Part shown: positions 45,007-58,230 of the stretch, piece after piece
Position numbering within the stretch: the first letter of the stretch is position 1
How the letters are laid out: each line of letters opens with the position of its first letter
DNA from: Maylandia zebra
Lineage: Eukaryota > Chordata > Actinopteri > Cichliformes > Cichlidae
Length of the DNA: 64,000 bases
NCBI RefSeq assembly: GCF_041146795.1
Contig: NC_135185.1
Coordinates: forward strand, 23,270,529 to 23,334,528
Direction: 5' to 3'
Position numbers and translations under genes: made by a program
The notes under the pieces: model-generated
Told to the model about the DNA's origin: nothing
What the model saw: the letters and a program-made list of their open reading frames with translations, nothing else
Databases searched by the model: none

Positions 45007-48000
45007 TCACTACTCCTGTTTAAACACCAGAGGGCAGGTTTTACTGAGGTACAGCACCTATCCCTGGAGTGAGGTACCGCTGCTGTAGAGAAGGGGCCAT
45101 GCTCCTGTGGTCACTTGTTATTTTTGGCCGCCTCAGTGCATCATCAGAGGTTTCAGTCCTATCCCTACAATAAAAGCTAGTTCCTGTCAAAATGTTGTAT
45201 TTCCTCACTCCTGTCCTCCAGTATTATCCTCCCTCGCCCTCACCCTCCACCTTGTGTTGCTTACTTTGAGATGTTCCAACTGTAATTTCTCAGTTTCACC
45301 CCAGCCACATAGGAAATGCATACACCCAAATAATCACATGTTCTCAAACACACAAGTAGCCATAAACGATGTGTAGGGTAGTCCATGGCCCATCCCAAAA
45401 TCTCCTTGGTGAATGGCGCAGCCAGTTATGGCACATGTTCTTCCTGTGTTCTTATAATGTATATACATACTGCTGACAACATGTGTATATTTGCAGAAAT
45501 GATGATGAACTGCGTGATTGAGGGCTTCAAAATGTTTCTACATAAGGCGTCTATACTACATGTGACCGTGACTGGCATCTTCCACCACATATATAATTAA
45601 AGATTCTACAACATGGGTTGTTGGAACCCCCTTTTTAGTAAATTAGACCAAATTATCTGCAATTTTCCAAAGTGCTACCTTCACCCGGCTCATATCACTT
45701 AATCACGTTTGGCAAGTATTGTTTAAGTTCACTCTTGCTGTCAAATAAAACGTAATATAATTTGCGATCTTCATTTTCAAATATTTGAAATTTTGCTCAT
45801 GAAAGAGTTGGGAGTGATAGCTCGCGGCAAAGGTGTAGACTGACTACCAGAGGCAGTAAAATGATAGAGAGAAGTTACATTGCATTTACTTGAAGTGTGT
45901 CTCAGTTGGAAGGAGCAGAGCACTTAAGCCAGTTATCACTACTGGAAGTTTTCCTTTTGAATGTGCATGTTTAGTCTTGCTTCATCAGCTTTGGAAAATC
46001 AGGTTTCTCCTGCAAATATACAGCAGAAGGTTTCTATTTTGATGAAATTACTGGTGAATGCCACACCAACGCCACATCAGTGTGCCACCAGTTTTGTTCT
46101 ATGTATTTTTTTTTAAGTTATGCTCTATTATTTTAAAATCTCTTTATGCTTGTGCCCTAGGAGGAGGCCGAGGCTTTCCGGCTTTAGTCAGATTTAGATG
46201 AAAGAACAGAGCAAAGGAGGGTGGAGTTAGGATTTTGTATGTTTAGGTTCAGATCATTTCAGTTTATGTTTTTTCAAACAAAGCAAAGCCAATGCGAAAG
46301 AGGCTCTCTGTTTTTAGTCTGTTGTTCTGAAAACAATGATTCATCTCTTTATGCATGAAAAAAAACTCCCATCATGCATTTGCATGTGAAGCGACAGGAA
46401 GGCTCATGCTGCGCTTTGGAACCAGAGCTCATTTTGGCTTGAGGAAGACTTGAATTGACAGTGCAATTTTGATGTTGTTTATAACCTTGCAGCATATATT
46501 TTTTTTGCTTTTCTTAACACGCCACTGCACTTATTCGAGAAGGACGCAGTGTCCTTGTGCCTTCTAGCAGCTGAATTGAAGGCTGTGAAAAGTACATGGC
46601 AGAGCTCTATCTGCTCTTCTCATTACTTCGCCGCAGCAGCTTGATGTGGCTGGCAAGCCTCATTGTAATAACCATTAGGAATTAGGTTAACGGCCTTCAA
46701 ACTTGAGGTAGTGACGTCGCTTCGTGCTTATATTCCTTGTGAGCCCCCCACTGTAAAACACACACATGCTTTCAGTTTTGTGTCACTTTGTACCCTTGAT
46801 ATGTGACATCAAATATTTTTTTTACTGAATTTAGAAAACAGAGAAAACAGCTAATTATGCACACGCCCAAAGTCACTGGGAGCAAGTGAAAGCTGAATCG
46901 CTCCTTGTTTTAAGATCGCACAGATTTTATGGCTGTTTTTCATGTAGTTTAGTGACAGCAGTCATTTAAGGAGTCATTTGAGGTACTTCTTGAGTATTTG
47001 CTTTTTTGGTACTTCACTATCCAATAATTATTGCAGTATTTATTTCACTATATTTGTCTCACAACTCTTGTTAGTAGCTTTGCAGTTTCAGATTATTAAT
47101 GGAGTCATATGTCAATGCTTTTTTATTGCATAACACAGGGATTCATATATACTTTTTTTTATTGCTGCTAGTGTCCAATCAGAAACTCTTATTTTGGAGC
47201 ATAACTCTTTGTAGATTCTTCATATGCCCCACAAAACAAACATGGGCTGAAATAAGGATAAAAACAAGCATGGGAAGCCATGACAGGGCAAAGTTTCTTG
47301 CCTGACCCTTCTGCAGAGGACATGAACTGGCATTTTGAGGCCTTGCATGTTCTTCAGGCCTTCATCCGTATCTAACAACAGCCTGTGGATTTCACTAAAA
47401 TCCCCAGAGAGTAGCTGGACAGCATTACTGGCAATGCTGGTGATGTTTGTGCCTGTACTCTGCAATGATAACAGTATTTGAGGGAAAGCTTTTCGCATTT
47501 TGTTTCTCTTTCTGTGCGCTCCACTGCCTAGGAATCGATGTTTTTGGTTTCTTCGACATTCTGGCCGAGGCTCAACCCACACCCAGCAGAGGCACATAAT
47601 TGGTGGTTGATGTAAGGGGGCCCGGGCCGAGCACGTGAGTTAAAGGCTAAAGATACACCATCACTGCTGGGATACAAATTTAATGTTTCAATAAACTCCA
47701 CGGACCACTAAAAACTACTTTAAACTTTATGAATGGCAGCCTTGACAGGGGCCTATGTGAGTGATTGGTGGGGAAATTATAGGGTCCTGAAAACAAACAG
47801 GGACCCAAATGGTGCCGGAAGCGTAAAAGTAACTGAAAAATGGCAGCGGTAGCTTTAGAGACGAGAGCTGGTGTCTGGGAGGTCACCAGTTTGAAATCCA
47901 GAAAGGCAGAAAAACTGGGGGGATGAATGAGAAAGCGCCTGTTGGGTGTTCTTTGACAGATGCCAGGTGTAAACGCATGCACGTGTTAACATGAAAGCTT

Positions 48001-49489
48001 TCCTCAGCCAGACACCGCATGGTAATCTAACGTAAATTCTTTTGACTTTAGGGTGTTTTACCCCCGTAAACACACTACATTTGCTGTGTAATTAAGCCGA
48101 TAAGTTGGAAATAGTTTGAAATTTGTGCTCACTGCCTGCTTGTGAAGGTATCGCCGTTCTGGCTGTTGAAGCTGGTGCTAGACGCACTTCTGAAAATGAG
48201 GACTTGCTTATTGCCAGTGAAGCGAGTCGAATGCTACTTGATTTGATTGCTTCTGTTTCCATAGTTCAGTATGCTGTATGTTTACTTATAGAAAGGTCTG
48301 ACTCAGCTGTCATTTTCGGGCAGCTTTCTTTAGTTTTGCAGAGGAAATCAGGCCTTCAGAAGTGCAGCAGCCAGAAACTAATTGAATGAGTACTCAGCCA
48401 GACAGTTTATGGGGTGCTACAGGGCACCCAATTTACTTCAAAGGTAAAAAGGTCATAAGAACATACAGATATTTTTCGCATGCTTGTTGTGTCCTCAAGC
48501 GAGGAGGCGATCTTTGCTCGTTATCGTTTTTATCATGAGGTTGTTTTTTGGGGGATTGAAACAAACAAACGGTGAAACAGAGGACAGACTGCTGAGACTA
48601 TCTGTTTACTGTGGGATCATTTAAAGATATCAAAGCGAAATAAAACGACCTTAATGGGATTTTCAGCGCTTAAGCATAGGTGGCAGAGTCCTGTATTTAA
48701 GGATAATGACTAATCCGCTACATCGTGCCTGTGAAAATTTAGGGTTTCACCGTCTGTATCAGTGAATGCAAGAGAATCTGTTAGAGTGTGTGTATGTGTG
48801 TGTGTGTAGGAAAGTGCTTGTGAATGGCAGGAGGAGCAGAGGTGGATTTATTATTTATTTGTCTTGTCTGTTCATAATCACATCTGAGTTGAACGTGTGG
48901 TGGGGGAATGACACTTTGTGTGCTTCAAATCCAGAGTGACAACCAAGAACCATGTTTACACAACACAATGTCACCTCACTTGCTGGAGCAGATTGTTAGC
49001 ACTGCGCCATTATGACCGCTGGAGAGACAAGACAAGTGTTGTTTCTGTACACTATATTTGGGAAGAGCCATGTCTGTCTCAAAATAAGTGTTGGGGCTAA
49101 CCTGTGAGTTAGCACCCACACAATTCACAAACCTTATATAAAGACACAGCCACAGGAAGTTAGCTAGAGTTTAATGTACAGCGTGTCCAGAACAATGCCG
49201 GGGCCGTGGCTCCATCGCTGTGGTTTTGAGGTTTGTTTTGCTGGCTGATGAACCCTGTGTGGGTTGATACTTTGACTGGGCCTGAAACAGTAACCCTAAC
49301 TGTGTCTAAATGGGAACGAGTCCACATTATAAAACACTAACAAACAATAGTGTGCTGTCTACTTTCTATAAAATATAGTTGCAGTAAAAATAATAGTGCA
49401 CACAGAGTTTTCTCCTTATAAGGTTTAAGTTTGTTATTTGGTTTGGTTGATTCGTGATGAAGTATTGACCTGACACAGTGTCTGCAGGG

Positions 49490-49790
49490 ATAGGTTTCAG
49501 CCTCATGGTGAACCTGAGTGATGTATGGATGGATTCAACTGTTCCCTTTAGAGGTCGCCACAGCGGGTCATCTGCTTCCATCTCACCCTATCCCAGCATC
49601 CTCCTCTGTCACACAAGCTTCTCCTGTTCCTTCACTACATCCTTGAATGTTTTCTGTTCTTCCTCTTTTCCTTCTGTCCGGCAGCTCTATCGTCCCAACA
49701 TTTAAAGTTTCTATTCTCACTAACATACTCCTACCTTTCCTTCCCTCATGCTGCCTTACAACATACCTTCCCTTCTTCTCCTCCTCTGTA
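49490..49790. repeat. Dispersed repeat ('aggtcgccacagcgggtcat' type)
   Basis: The string of 'gtcgccacagcgggtcatct', 'ctgcttccatctcaccctat', 'ctccttcactacatcc'-like and 'cttcctcttttccttctgtc' blocks is typical of a common interspersed fish repeat. Boundaries and family are unknown. Confidence 0.5.
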
Positions 49791-50732
49791 TTCGGCCAAC
49801 AGTAGCATAGTTTCCACCATCACCGTCTTGGCCAGCAGCACCATTTATCCTTGCTTGAGACCAGGACTGGGGGCACACTGGATAGTGATTTGCAAATGAG
49901 TTTTATATTGTTTTGTACTGTAGGCTCAAACTTATTAAACTGGTTATTCCAGTTTTTTTATACACAGTCTTTTGTAACGGCTTCACCCCCTTAGTTGCTC
50001 TGAGTCAGTGCAGCATTGGATCCGAGTTATGTCATTGTGCTTTGTTTATTTTATTGAGTTTTATTGTTTGTAATTGGAAAAGAAAAAAATAAAGTCCGAT
50101 CACCAAACGGAAACTGACACATCAGAAAAACCAGTAATGAAAGACACACACTAACCTCTGCAAAATATTATAAAAACGACAAATATGCAGCTGGTTTGTA
50201 AACTGAACTCAGACGTGACCAAAAATCTGAAGCGTTGCCATAAAAAACCAATGTGAAAGTATTCAGTTGGCTGGCTATTTGAAAAACAGTTATTCAGACG
50301 AATGGCTCGCTGCAGATGTTTTGGAGTTTGTTGTTGGTAATCCACAAACACAAGAACATCCCAGAATAAGTCAGGAGGAGAACACACAAGCTGGCAGTTG
50401 GCGTCTCATTGTGTTTGTTTAAGGGGGTTTTGGGACCAGACTTTATATTTGCAGAATATTTCGAAGAGACGGGCCAAAGGTGGATCCAAAAACATTTGTA
50501 TTGAGTGAGTTTGTCCAGAGCTTTACATGGGCCGGGACTGTGGAAATGGAAAGCTGTCTGACACAGCAAGGGTCCGAGGTATTTCTTCTTCAGTGTATCG
50601 TTTGATCGCCTACTATAAAGGAAAATATAGTGCATTAAACTTGCCTAACCACAGGTCATGTGAGACCGTCCCTGACATTTAGACAAAACAAATCTGTAGT
50701 GAAACTGTAAGAGAACTTGTAGCCTAAAATAG

Positions 50733-50770
50733 ACAATTCTGACTAAATGTCCACATTTAGTCAGAATTGT
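50733..50770. repeat. Perfect 18-bp inverted repeat, 2-base loop
   Basis: ACAATTCTGACTAAATGT, then CC, then its exact reverse complement. No mobile-element context recognised. See findings. Confidence 0.95.
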
Positions 50771-53079
50771 ATGATGTAGTGCCCGTGTCTGCAGTTCTGC
50801 ATGATGCTGTGAAATTACAAGCAATTTAAACTTTTTTTCCTGACAAAAAACATGGTTTAGTACATCTTTAAAGGAGCTATTAGACCCAAATTTACATGAA
50901 ATGAGCTGTTGAAACACCAAATGCTTTGCAGGTAACTTGGAGTTCAAGATGCTGTACAAGGAATATGCACGCTTAGAACTTAGAGGCATATAACATTTTT
51001 TGTGCGCTTGTACATAAAATTCTTACTTGCGTGACTAAACCTTAGGTGCCTGCTGGGAGGACTTGTAGCCGAGCTTCTGTGACATCCAGCGGATTGAAGC
51101 TAAGGAAACAGGATTTTATAATCTTCTTGGAGGGTCTAGATGATTTATTTTTCCTACAGCCAGTAATACATCCAGCATTGCAAAGCAGAACAAGGAGTTT
51201 GTCATTTTGTTGAACCATCAGTTTCGCTTTGGAGAGTCGAGTTCACTGTGAGGGCTTGTCCCCTCGCGAGCAGAGCCAAGTGGTCTTAAACACAGAAAGA
51301 GTGTGAGTCATTGTGCTCTGTAATTTAGGCACACTGCAGCTGTCTTAAGTGACCACGACTGGAGACCTGTTAACCGGCCCGATCCACATGTAAGACTTTC
51401 CTTTCCTGTTAACGTAATAATTATAATGTCACTTCCAGCTCTCTCCCTCAATTGCAGCATGTATAGCTTTAACTGCAATGACAGCTTGCTGCAGAATCTT
51501 TCTAGGACAGGCCTGATGACTATTTTGGGTTTCTGACCTTCTTTCCCGACAAAGAGCCTCTGTTAATCTCTTCTATAATCTTTTTTCTGGATAATGCATC
51601 TACTGTAAATACTATTTTCCAAGGTTATGGGCTTTTCTCTTAAACCCTGTAAATATATGTCTTCCTCTATGGCAGTGAGTTGGAGCTGGACAGTCAAGTG
51701 GCACAAGGTGAACTGCTAACTCGGCTGAATGGGACACATAAGACTTAAAAGACTTTCCAATTTGTCTTTTTCTCAGCTATTTACGGTTCTGTATTTCAAA
51801 CAAAATCTCCAAATGTGGAAGTCTGAGGTCCTGTGGTGAAGGAAGAGAGAATTACAGTCTTAATACTGCTGCGCTTTTTCTGCTACAGTGTTTACATTGG
51901 TCTAGTCACTTTCTGGTTTGCAACAGCATGTGGTTGAGTAAAACTGTGGTTGTTGCTGCCGCTGCTGTTTGAAACCCATCTTATTCCAGACAGACAGGTG
52001 GACTCTGTCTGGAAACTCTTGCAGTCGCATTTAGATGGCAACAGCTTTCTCAAGTGGCTTTCTAATAAAGGGATAGAACATTTGATCAGACATGTTTTCC
52101 CGTAAATGGAAAACCCCCTCACTAGCAGATTGTGCTGCCACGTGCATGTCACTCAGTGTGCCAAAACTGGCCATTTTTAGGTGGTAAGTACTCGGGCAGT
52201 GAATGTTTATTTTATTTTCAGCCGTCTGACTGGTTTTTATAAGGTCAATTTGTGCATTTATATAAACACAGATTACTTTCTAATAATTTGGGGTATATTG
52301 GTATATACTGTACTTAATTTCACAGGATCACCAAAGAAAGCTAGTCGCAGTGTGCATCTGTGCTATGCTCAAGCACAGACTTTAAACATACCCTAAATAA
52401 ATTAATGCCAGTAATGATTAGTAAACTTTTGCATTTTTGCATAATATACAGTGTAATATTAGCATTTTATTTAGTGCAGTGTTTCTGGCCTTACTGCTAA
52501 CTCCTAAAAACTAACAGTATTTCTGCTCAATACTTTCCTGTGCTCAGGAGTTATTAGATGTCGTTGTCTGTCTGATGCAGAACAACAGTGTGAACAGCTT
52601 TTTCCAAGTTTTTACAGCGTTTGTTGAAACTGGAAACAAGTCGATAAGAGTGATGTCGTCATAAAAGATGAACAAAGGCATCATGAGATCATCTGTTTCT
52701 TGGGCTTGTTGTTTTGAAGCCTTTAATTTGGCATTTTGGCCTTCACCGTTTTGATGTTTTGCAACTCGATGCCATGAGTAGGTGGTGGGTGGTGGATTTG
52801 ACTGACAACCTGAGACCACTGCACGCTCATTTGGTAGTGATTTGTCAGTCATCGAGGAGCCACACCATAAAGCCTGTCCTGCTTTATTGTCTGGTTTGCT
52901 CTCAGTGGCACAATAATTTACGTATGATGCTGTATTGAAGGAGTCTTAAAACTAACAGCTGGGACCATGCAGTTACTTTCCTGTAGACTTCTATACAATC
53001 AGAATTCTTTTTAACAACTGAGGTCAATCCCTGCTGGCCATTCGGTTCATGATGATAGTATCACACACTGTTGTTGCCG

Positions 53080-53720
53080 ATTTGTCAGCTACTCAACCAT
53101 AATGAGAACATTCTACCACATCCCAAAGGTGCTCTATTGAATTGAGAACTTGTGACTGTGGAGGCCATTTAAACACACTGAGCTCATTGTTAAATTCAAG
53201 AACCCACTCTGAGATGATTTGAGCTTTGTGGCAGGCTCCAGCAGCCATCAGAAGATGGCACACTGGTCACAAAGGAATGGGCATGGTCAGCAACAATGCT
53301 CAGGTAGACCATGGTGTTTAAATGCTCATCGTTTGCCAACAATATATCCCCCACTCACACCACTGAAACTCCATTATGCTTTTGTTTTGCATTCAGAGAT
53401 GCTCTTCTGCATACCTTGGTTGTAACAAGTCGTTATTTGAGTTACTGCCTTCCTGTCAGCTTGAAGCAGTGTGGCCGCCCTCCTTTTATCTCTCCCATCA
53501 ACATTTTTCCTGAGAACTGCAGCTCACTGGATATTTTCCTTTCTGTGGACCATTCTCTGTAAACCCTTAAGATAGTTGCATGGTCAAATCCCAGTAGATT
53601 AGTTGCTAAAAACCAGCCTGTCTAGCACCACCAACCATCCAGCATTCAAAGTCACTTAAATCACCTTTCCTCCCCGTCCTGATGCTCAGTTTGAACTTCA
53701 GTATGCCTAAATACATTATA
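53080..53720 (-). mobile_element. Decayed Tc1-type transposon, same family as 16211, minus orientation
   Basis: The plus strand is the reverse complement of the family at 16211-16901 and 18816-19250: 'catcccaaaggtgctctatt', 'gactgtggaggccatttaaa', 'gagatgctcttctgcatacc', 'tttctgtggaccattctctg', 'caaagtcacttaaatcacct', 'ttcctccccgtcctgatgct'. The middle third of the transposase is largely missing and frames are broken. Confidence 0.82.
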
Positions 53721-56700
53721 TGTTTGACATAAAAGTGAGGGGTGATTTATGAGTGACTGGAAAACGTCTGTTATCGGTGATTACATTGCATTTCTCATGA
53801 CTGGATTGGCCTCTTTTGTCGCCTTGTCATGCAAAAATTGCATACATTTGCTCTTTTCCTTGCTGAAATGACAGATTAAAAGCCTAAATGAGATAGGTTT
53901 CATGTTTGTGTTCTTATTTCAAAGCCCTTCACTTTCACTTTATCACAGTGCGAAACCCCTCTGTTGAGTTTGATCCCCTCTGTAACCTCACAGACAAGCG
54001 GTTTGCTTCATTGAAATTAGACTAATTATATTCCACACCTCAACACACGCATTTACTCTAAGCTGTACTTTCACTAGCCATTATCTCTTTAGTGTTTCAT
54101 GACTGTGAAACACCCTCTTCCAAATTAAAGGTCGGAAATGTGCCAGAACCTTACATTATAAGCAGGGTTTTTTTTTGAGAATTAAAAGCTGCCCAGTCGC
54201 TCCAGTCTGTCAGTCTGCACCAGTTTGACATCAGCCGCCAACTGAGAGCTTAGCTTAAGCTGCAGACTATGAAAATCTGTTTTTTCCCTTCTGCTTGTGC
54301 AGATAGAGCGGGAGAGCTGAAATGTGCTTCCACAGACATTTTGGGATTTCTGCCCTGTGATGAAATGCAGCGATAGACTCTAAATGTCAGTAATCACCTG
54401 GGGATAAAGAAAAGAGACTGTTATGTGTAGTCATACAGAGGTGCACAGACTATTTGTCAAAAATATTTTCAAATCAGGTCCTAGCTGGAAGGTGTGCTCA
54501 GCTTTTTCAAATCACAGCCACTACAGAAAACTCAGTTTGTTCATCATTCACACAAAGTATTCTTTTTAAAAGTTGGCGGTTTCTGGTTTTATTCATGATT
54601 TGAGATTTAAAAAAAGATGTATCTATTACTTTGTAATAATGTAAGCAGTGTCTTTAATTCATAATTCAATTATTAATCAGAGTTGGCACTCTGTGCATGT
54701 GCTCTATGTAAGATTAGGCGACTCAACATAAGCCATAAGAAGGAAGCTTAGACGATACAACACAGACCAGTTTGGCTTTTTTCTCGTCTAATCTAACATT
54801 CACTAAAGTTTCAAGACAAAGGGTTGAAAATATATAAAGCAGTTTATGCCACAGGTTATAAACACAGCGTGCAAATGCACTACCCTAGATTTTATGGGCT
54901 TTAACAACAAGCCCGCTCTGGTTTACTCATACATATAATAGTGGCTGTTGCCATGGTTTTGTTGCTTCGTTAAGCAACATGTTAAGCATACACAATGTTA
55001 TGTTATAGAGCTGAAAGTTGGTTTTGGTGTTTAGACAAAGGAAAGCTAGAGAGCTTTATTTAGGATGCTGTGATTCACTGTGCTTTTCCCGCAATGACGG
55101 CCGCTCTTTGATTTACATCTGGACCCACAGAGTTTGAGCAGATGCTGAAAGCTATAGTGGATACATCATTCACCAAATAATCCATCACTGACAGAGGACA
55201 TCGATGACCAGACGATAGACCAGAAAAAGCTGAAGGAAGTAATTAAGTAGTGTTATACTCAAGTAACTAAATCTACAAACCTTTTAAAAAGTTCACCTAA
55301 AAATGTAGTGATGAAATAAGGCATTAGTTAAGATAATTTAGCGTCTTTGCTTTTTTGAGAAAATCAAATCCCTAATCTAAAAAAATTAGGGATAAATACA
55401 TTTCTGGTATTCAAATTAATAGTGTTCCAGTTAGTTTTTGCATTATGTGGAGTAATAGATAAAATCATGGCAAAAAGAAAGGTTTTACTTGTCAGTATAG
55501 TACGTTATTTTTTAAAAATCACCTGGTCTTTACTGAGTTTTAAAATTAGGCAAATAAACATCCCAGAACGTTCGTCTCAATTTCAGACTGTGTAAGGTGA
55601 AGTTATTATGTAGAAAAGTTGGCACTTCTGTAATATTTTTTTTTAAATATCTTTATTTAACACATTGGCTTTAGACTGAAATAAAACTGCTCAAGTGAAA
55701 TTTGATTTATACCACATTTTAAAAAGCATATTGCTTTCCAAGACCAATAAGCAGACTTTGATAACACAATAGAAGCTACTGTTTGCTGAAAACGTCACGT
55801 TAACAACTAAATGAAAAGGAAAATTGGACACTACAACCCAAATTAATGATTTAAAAAAACACTTTTTATGTGTGCGTTTATTTATTTATTTATTTTTTGT
55901 CTGAGTACATGTTGTACTCTTTGAGAATTCTTTGCGTTTTTTTAGATGCAAAGTGATGCTTGGTCACTCTTGAAATACTCTCAAGTATGGGTATGTGTTG
56001 GTGCATGCGACCACAAACTGCAGAGATTTTGTGCTGTTTCACATCAGCAGAGAATTGGGTCGTGAAAGACTTAATGAAAGCTTTGAAATAACCTTCTCTC
56101 GATGCCTGCGGAGATGTTCGATCTGTAGAAATAGAATTGTAATTCTATGCTTAAGTACAATATACCCCTAATTTGTCAGTGCTCTGATTGGAGCTTTGAT
56201 TGCTAAATATAAGTTTATGATAGGTCACTGGGTTTTTTTTCTGCTGTAGCGCTGTGGAGACTTTTCAGTCGATTAAATGAGGTCTTTTGAGGTGAGTATT
56301 GTATTTCATTCTCCCCTTGGGATTTTATTGTGTGGGTTACAGTAAGTTCAGTCCTTGATAGCACAGGCAGAGTGTTTCAGACTCCAAGAGACGATATTGG
56401 GGCTGTTGGGACAATTTTAACTGCTTGGCCTATCTGTTGTGGTGAAGGGAGTGTTTATATGTAGGGGAGGATTGGTGCTAACTGTCTAATTATGTATGGC
56501 CTTACGTTTCAGCGTTCCCAGGGTACAGTAACAGTAACTTGATGTAGCACGTGCTCTGTAATCAGTAATGTCAAAGACCACATAAGGCACACTCTCACAG
56601 ATAAATCTTTAATTTGGTGCAGTATGCACGTCCCCTCTTTTGTTGAGGGCTTTAATTATGTTTCTTTCACACAGTAAAGGCCATTTTTGTGGGACTAAAT

Positions 56701-57419
56701 TGATCACCTCCAGCTTGTTCAGCTTATATGTGATAAAGTTAATTTATATGACTCAGTTTTTAACAATAAAGCAGTTGGCCCAAACTGCAGTTTCTCGCCA
56801 GCTTTTAGAGTACTCAGCAGATCCTTTTGCCTCTGTTCCCAGAGCGCCAAACTGGCCACACATGAAAGTTGATAGACCTGGATGTGAGACACGAGCTTCT
56901 AAATTCCACAAACCAGGTGGAAGGGCACAGCTTGACCCCATGAGCTGAGTACTTAACTCTCCACCTGAAGTTCTCTCATTAGAAAAGAGCAGTGTAAACA
57001 CATGCAGCTGCCAAACAGCTTACACTTTCCAAACCCAACTCTCATTCTTCATCCAAAATTGAGCCATTAGGCTCGCAAAGTGCACATCATTAAGTTAATG
57101 CCAATTAAGTTGTTTCGGAATTTATCTATTTATGGCTGACTTCAGGTTAATGAAAGAAGTGTTTGAAAAGGCTTTCTGTTTATTTGAAAGTGGGGTGGGA
57201 AGGTGGATTGAAAGATATCTTTATGTTTTTATCTTGTCTTTGTTGATTTACATTTATGTTATAGGGGCAAAGCAGTTTAAAGCAGACCATGAAACTGATT
57301 TGCTGAAGTGTTTAACCAAATGTTTTACTCGTTTATATGTTATTTTTTATTTGCAGCAATATCCACAAGCAAGGCTTCAAAGTATTATTAATAGTTTTGA
57401 TGCATGAAATGACAGTTTG
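53721..57419. other. Intergenic stretch without recognised features
   Basis: AT-rich DNA with no exon, RNA gene or mobile element that I can identify. Confidence 0.5.
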
Positions 57420-58230
57420 CACCATGAGAGCCAGACCATCCCCTCAGCAGCTGGTGGAGACCAAAACGAGAGCTTAAAGAAATTCTGGAGAATTACTTAT
57501 CTCCAAGCTCTTCTTTTGATCTTATCAGTTTTCTGTCAGGATAATCCCACGGTGCTTCCATATTATTGAGGTCCAGGCCCTGGGGAGGCCAGTCCTGACT
57601 GATAATGTTCCACTGCGTGTTTTCTGTCTAAGTATGTTTGTACTGCATTGGCAGTGTGCTTGGGAGCGTTGTCTGTAGAAGCTGTTGCCAATCAGACGCT
57701 TTCCACACGGTTTTACATTGTGGAAGAAAGCCTGATGCTCCTTTTCTGCATTAATTTTCCCATCTATCTGTCAAGAAACTGGCTGAATGCAGAGCTAAAC
57801 CATGACAGAGTCTCCACTGTGTTTTACAGATGGCTGTGACGCTCACTATTGCACGTGTCTGACCTCATCCGTAGATGTCGATGACAATGTCAAATTTCAA
57901 TTCGTCACTGCATAAGACTTGTTTCGCCCTGATTTTCAGTCCAGTTCTTATTAAATTTGTAATACCTCGGCCTTTTCACCCTCTTTCCATTCATTAAAAA
58001 TGGCTTCTTGACAGCCACTCTCCAAACCATTTCTGATGAAGCTTCAGTAGGTGGATCAATTGAAAAGCCAGATGTATCTCTCACATCCCGTGTCAAGAAA
58101 AGGCCTATTTCTAAGTGATGACTTTCAGACACTGTTCAGTGTCTTGAGATTTTTTTAAGGTCACACTGCATTCAATGCTGAGATAAGTTTTCGGCTAATA
58201 GCTCTTTTGGAATCACCTTGTTGCTGCAAA
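57420..58230 (-). mobile_element. Decayed Tc1-type transposon, third subfamily, minus orientation
   Basis: Minus-strand broken frames recall Tc1 transposase: VWRVAVKKPFLMNGKRVKRP, KFNKNWTENQ, then SDELKFDI (compare the usual WSDESKF), and further on GLDLNNMEAPWDYPDRK (compare SPDLNIIEAVWDHLDR) and SKEEL. Stops and frameshifts show it is long dead. Ends not defined. Confidence 0.7.

Larger units (their letters stand above)
44114..53079. other. Long intergenic stretch without a supported gene
   Basis: About 9 kb with no exon that combines splice sites with recognisable protein similarity. It includes inverted repeats at 44974-45006 and 50733-50770, a GT-rich tract near 48787-48808 and a dispersed repeat near 49490-49790. 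The longest minus-strand frame (47220-47597, 125 codons) is discussed as a finding. Regulatory sequence for col10a1 or tgfbrap1 may lie here, but nothing identifies it. Confidence 0.5.

Noticed and set aside
57905-58132. A 75-codon minus-strand gene
   Set aside because: The frame reads as a fragment of Tc1-type transposase inside a broken element.
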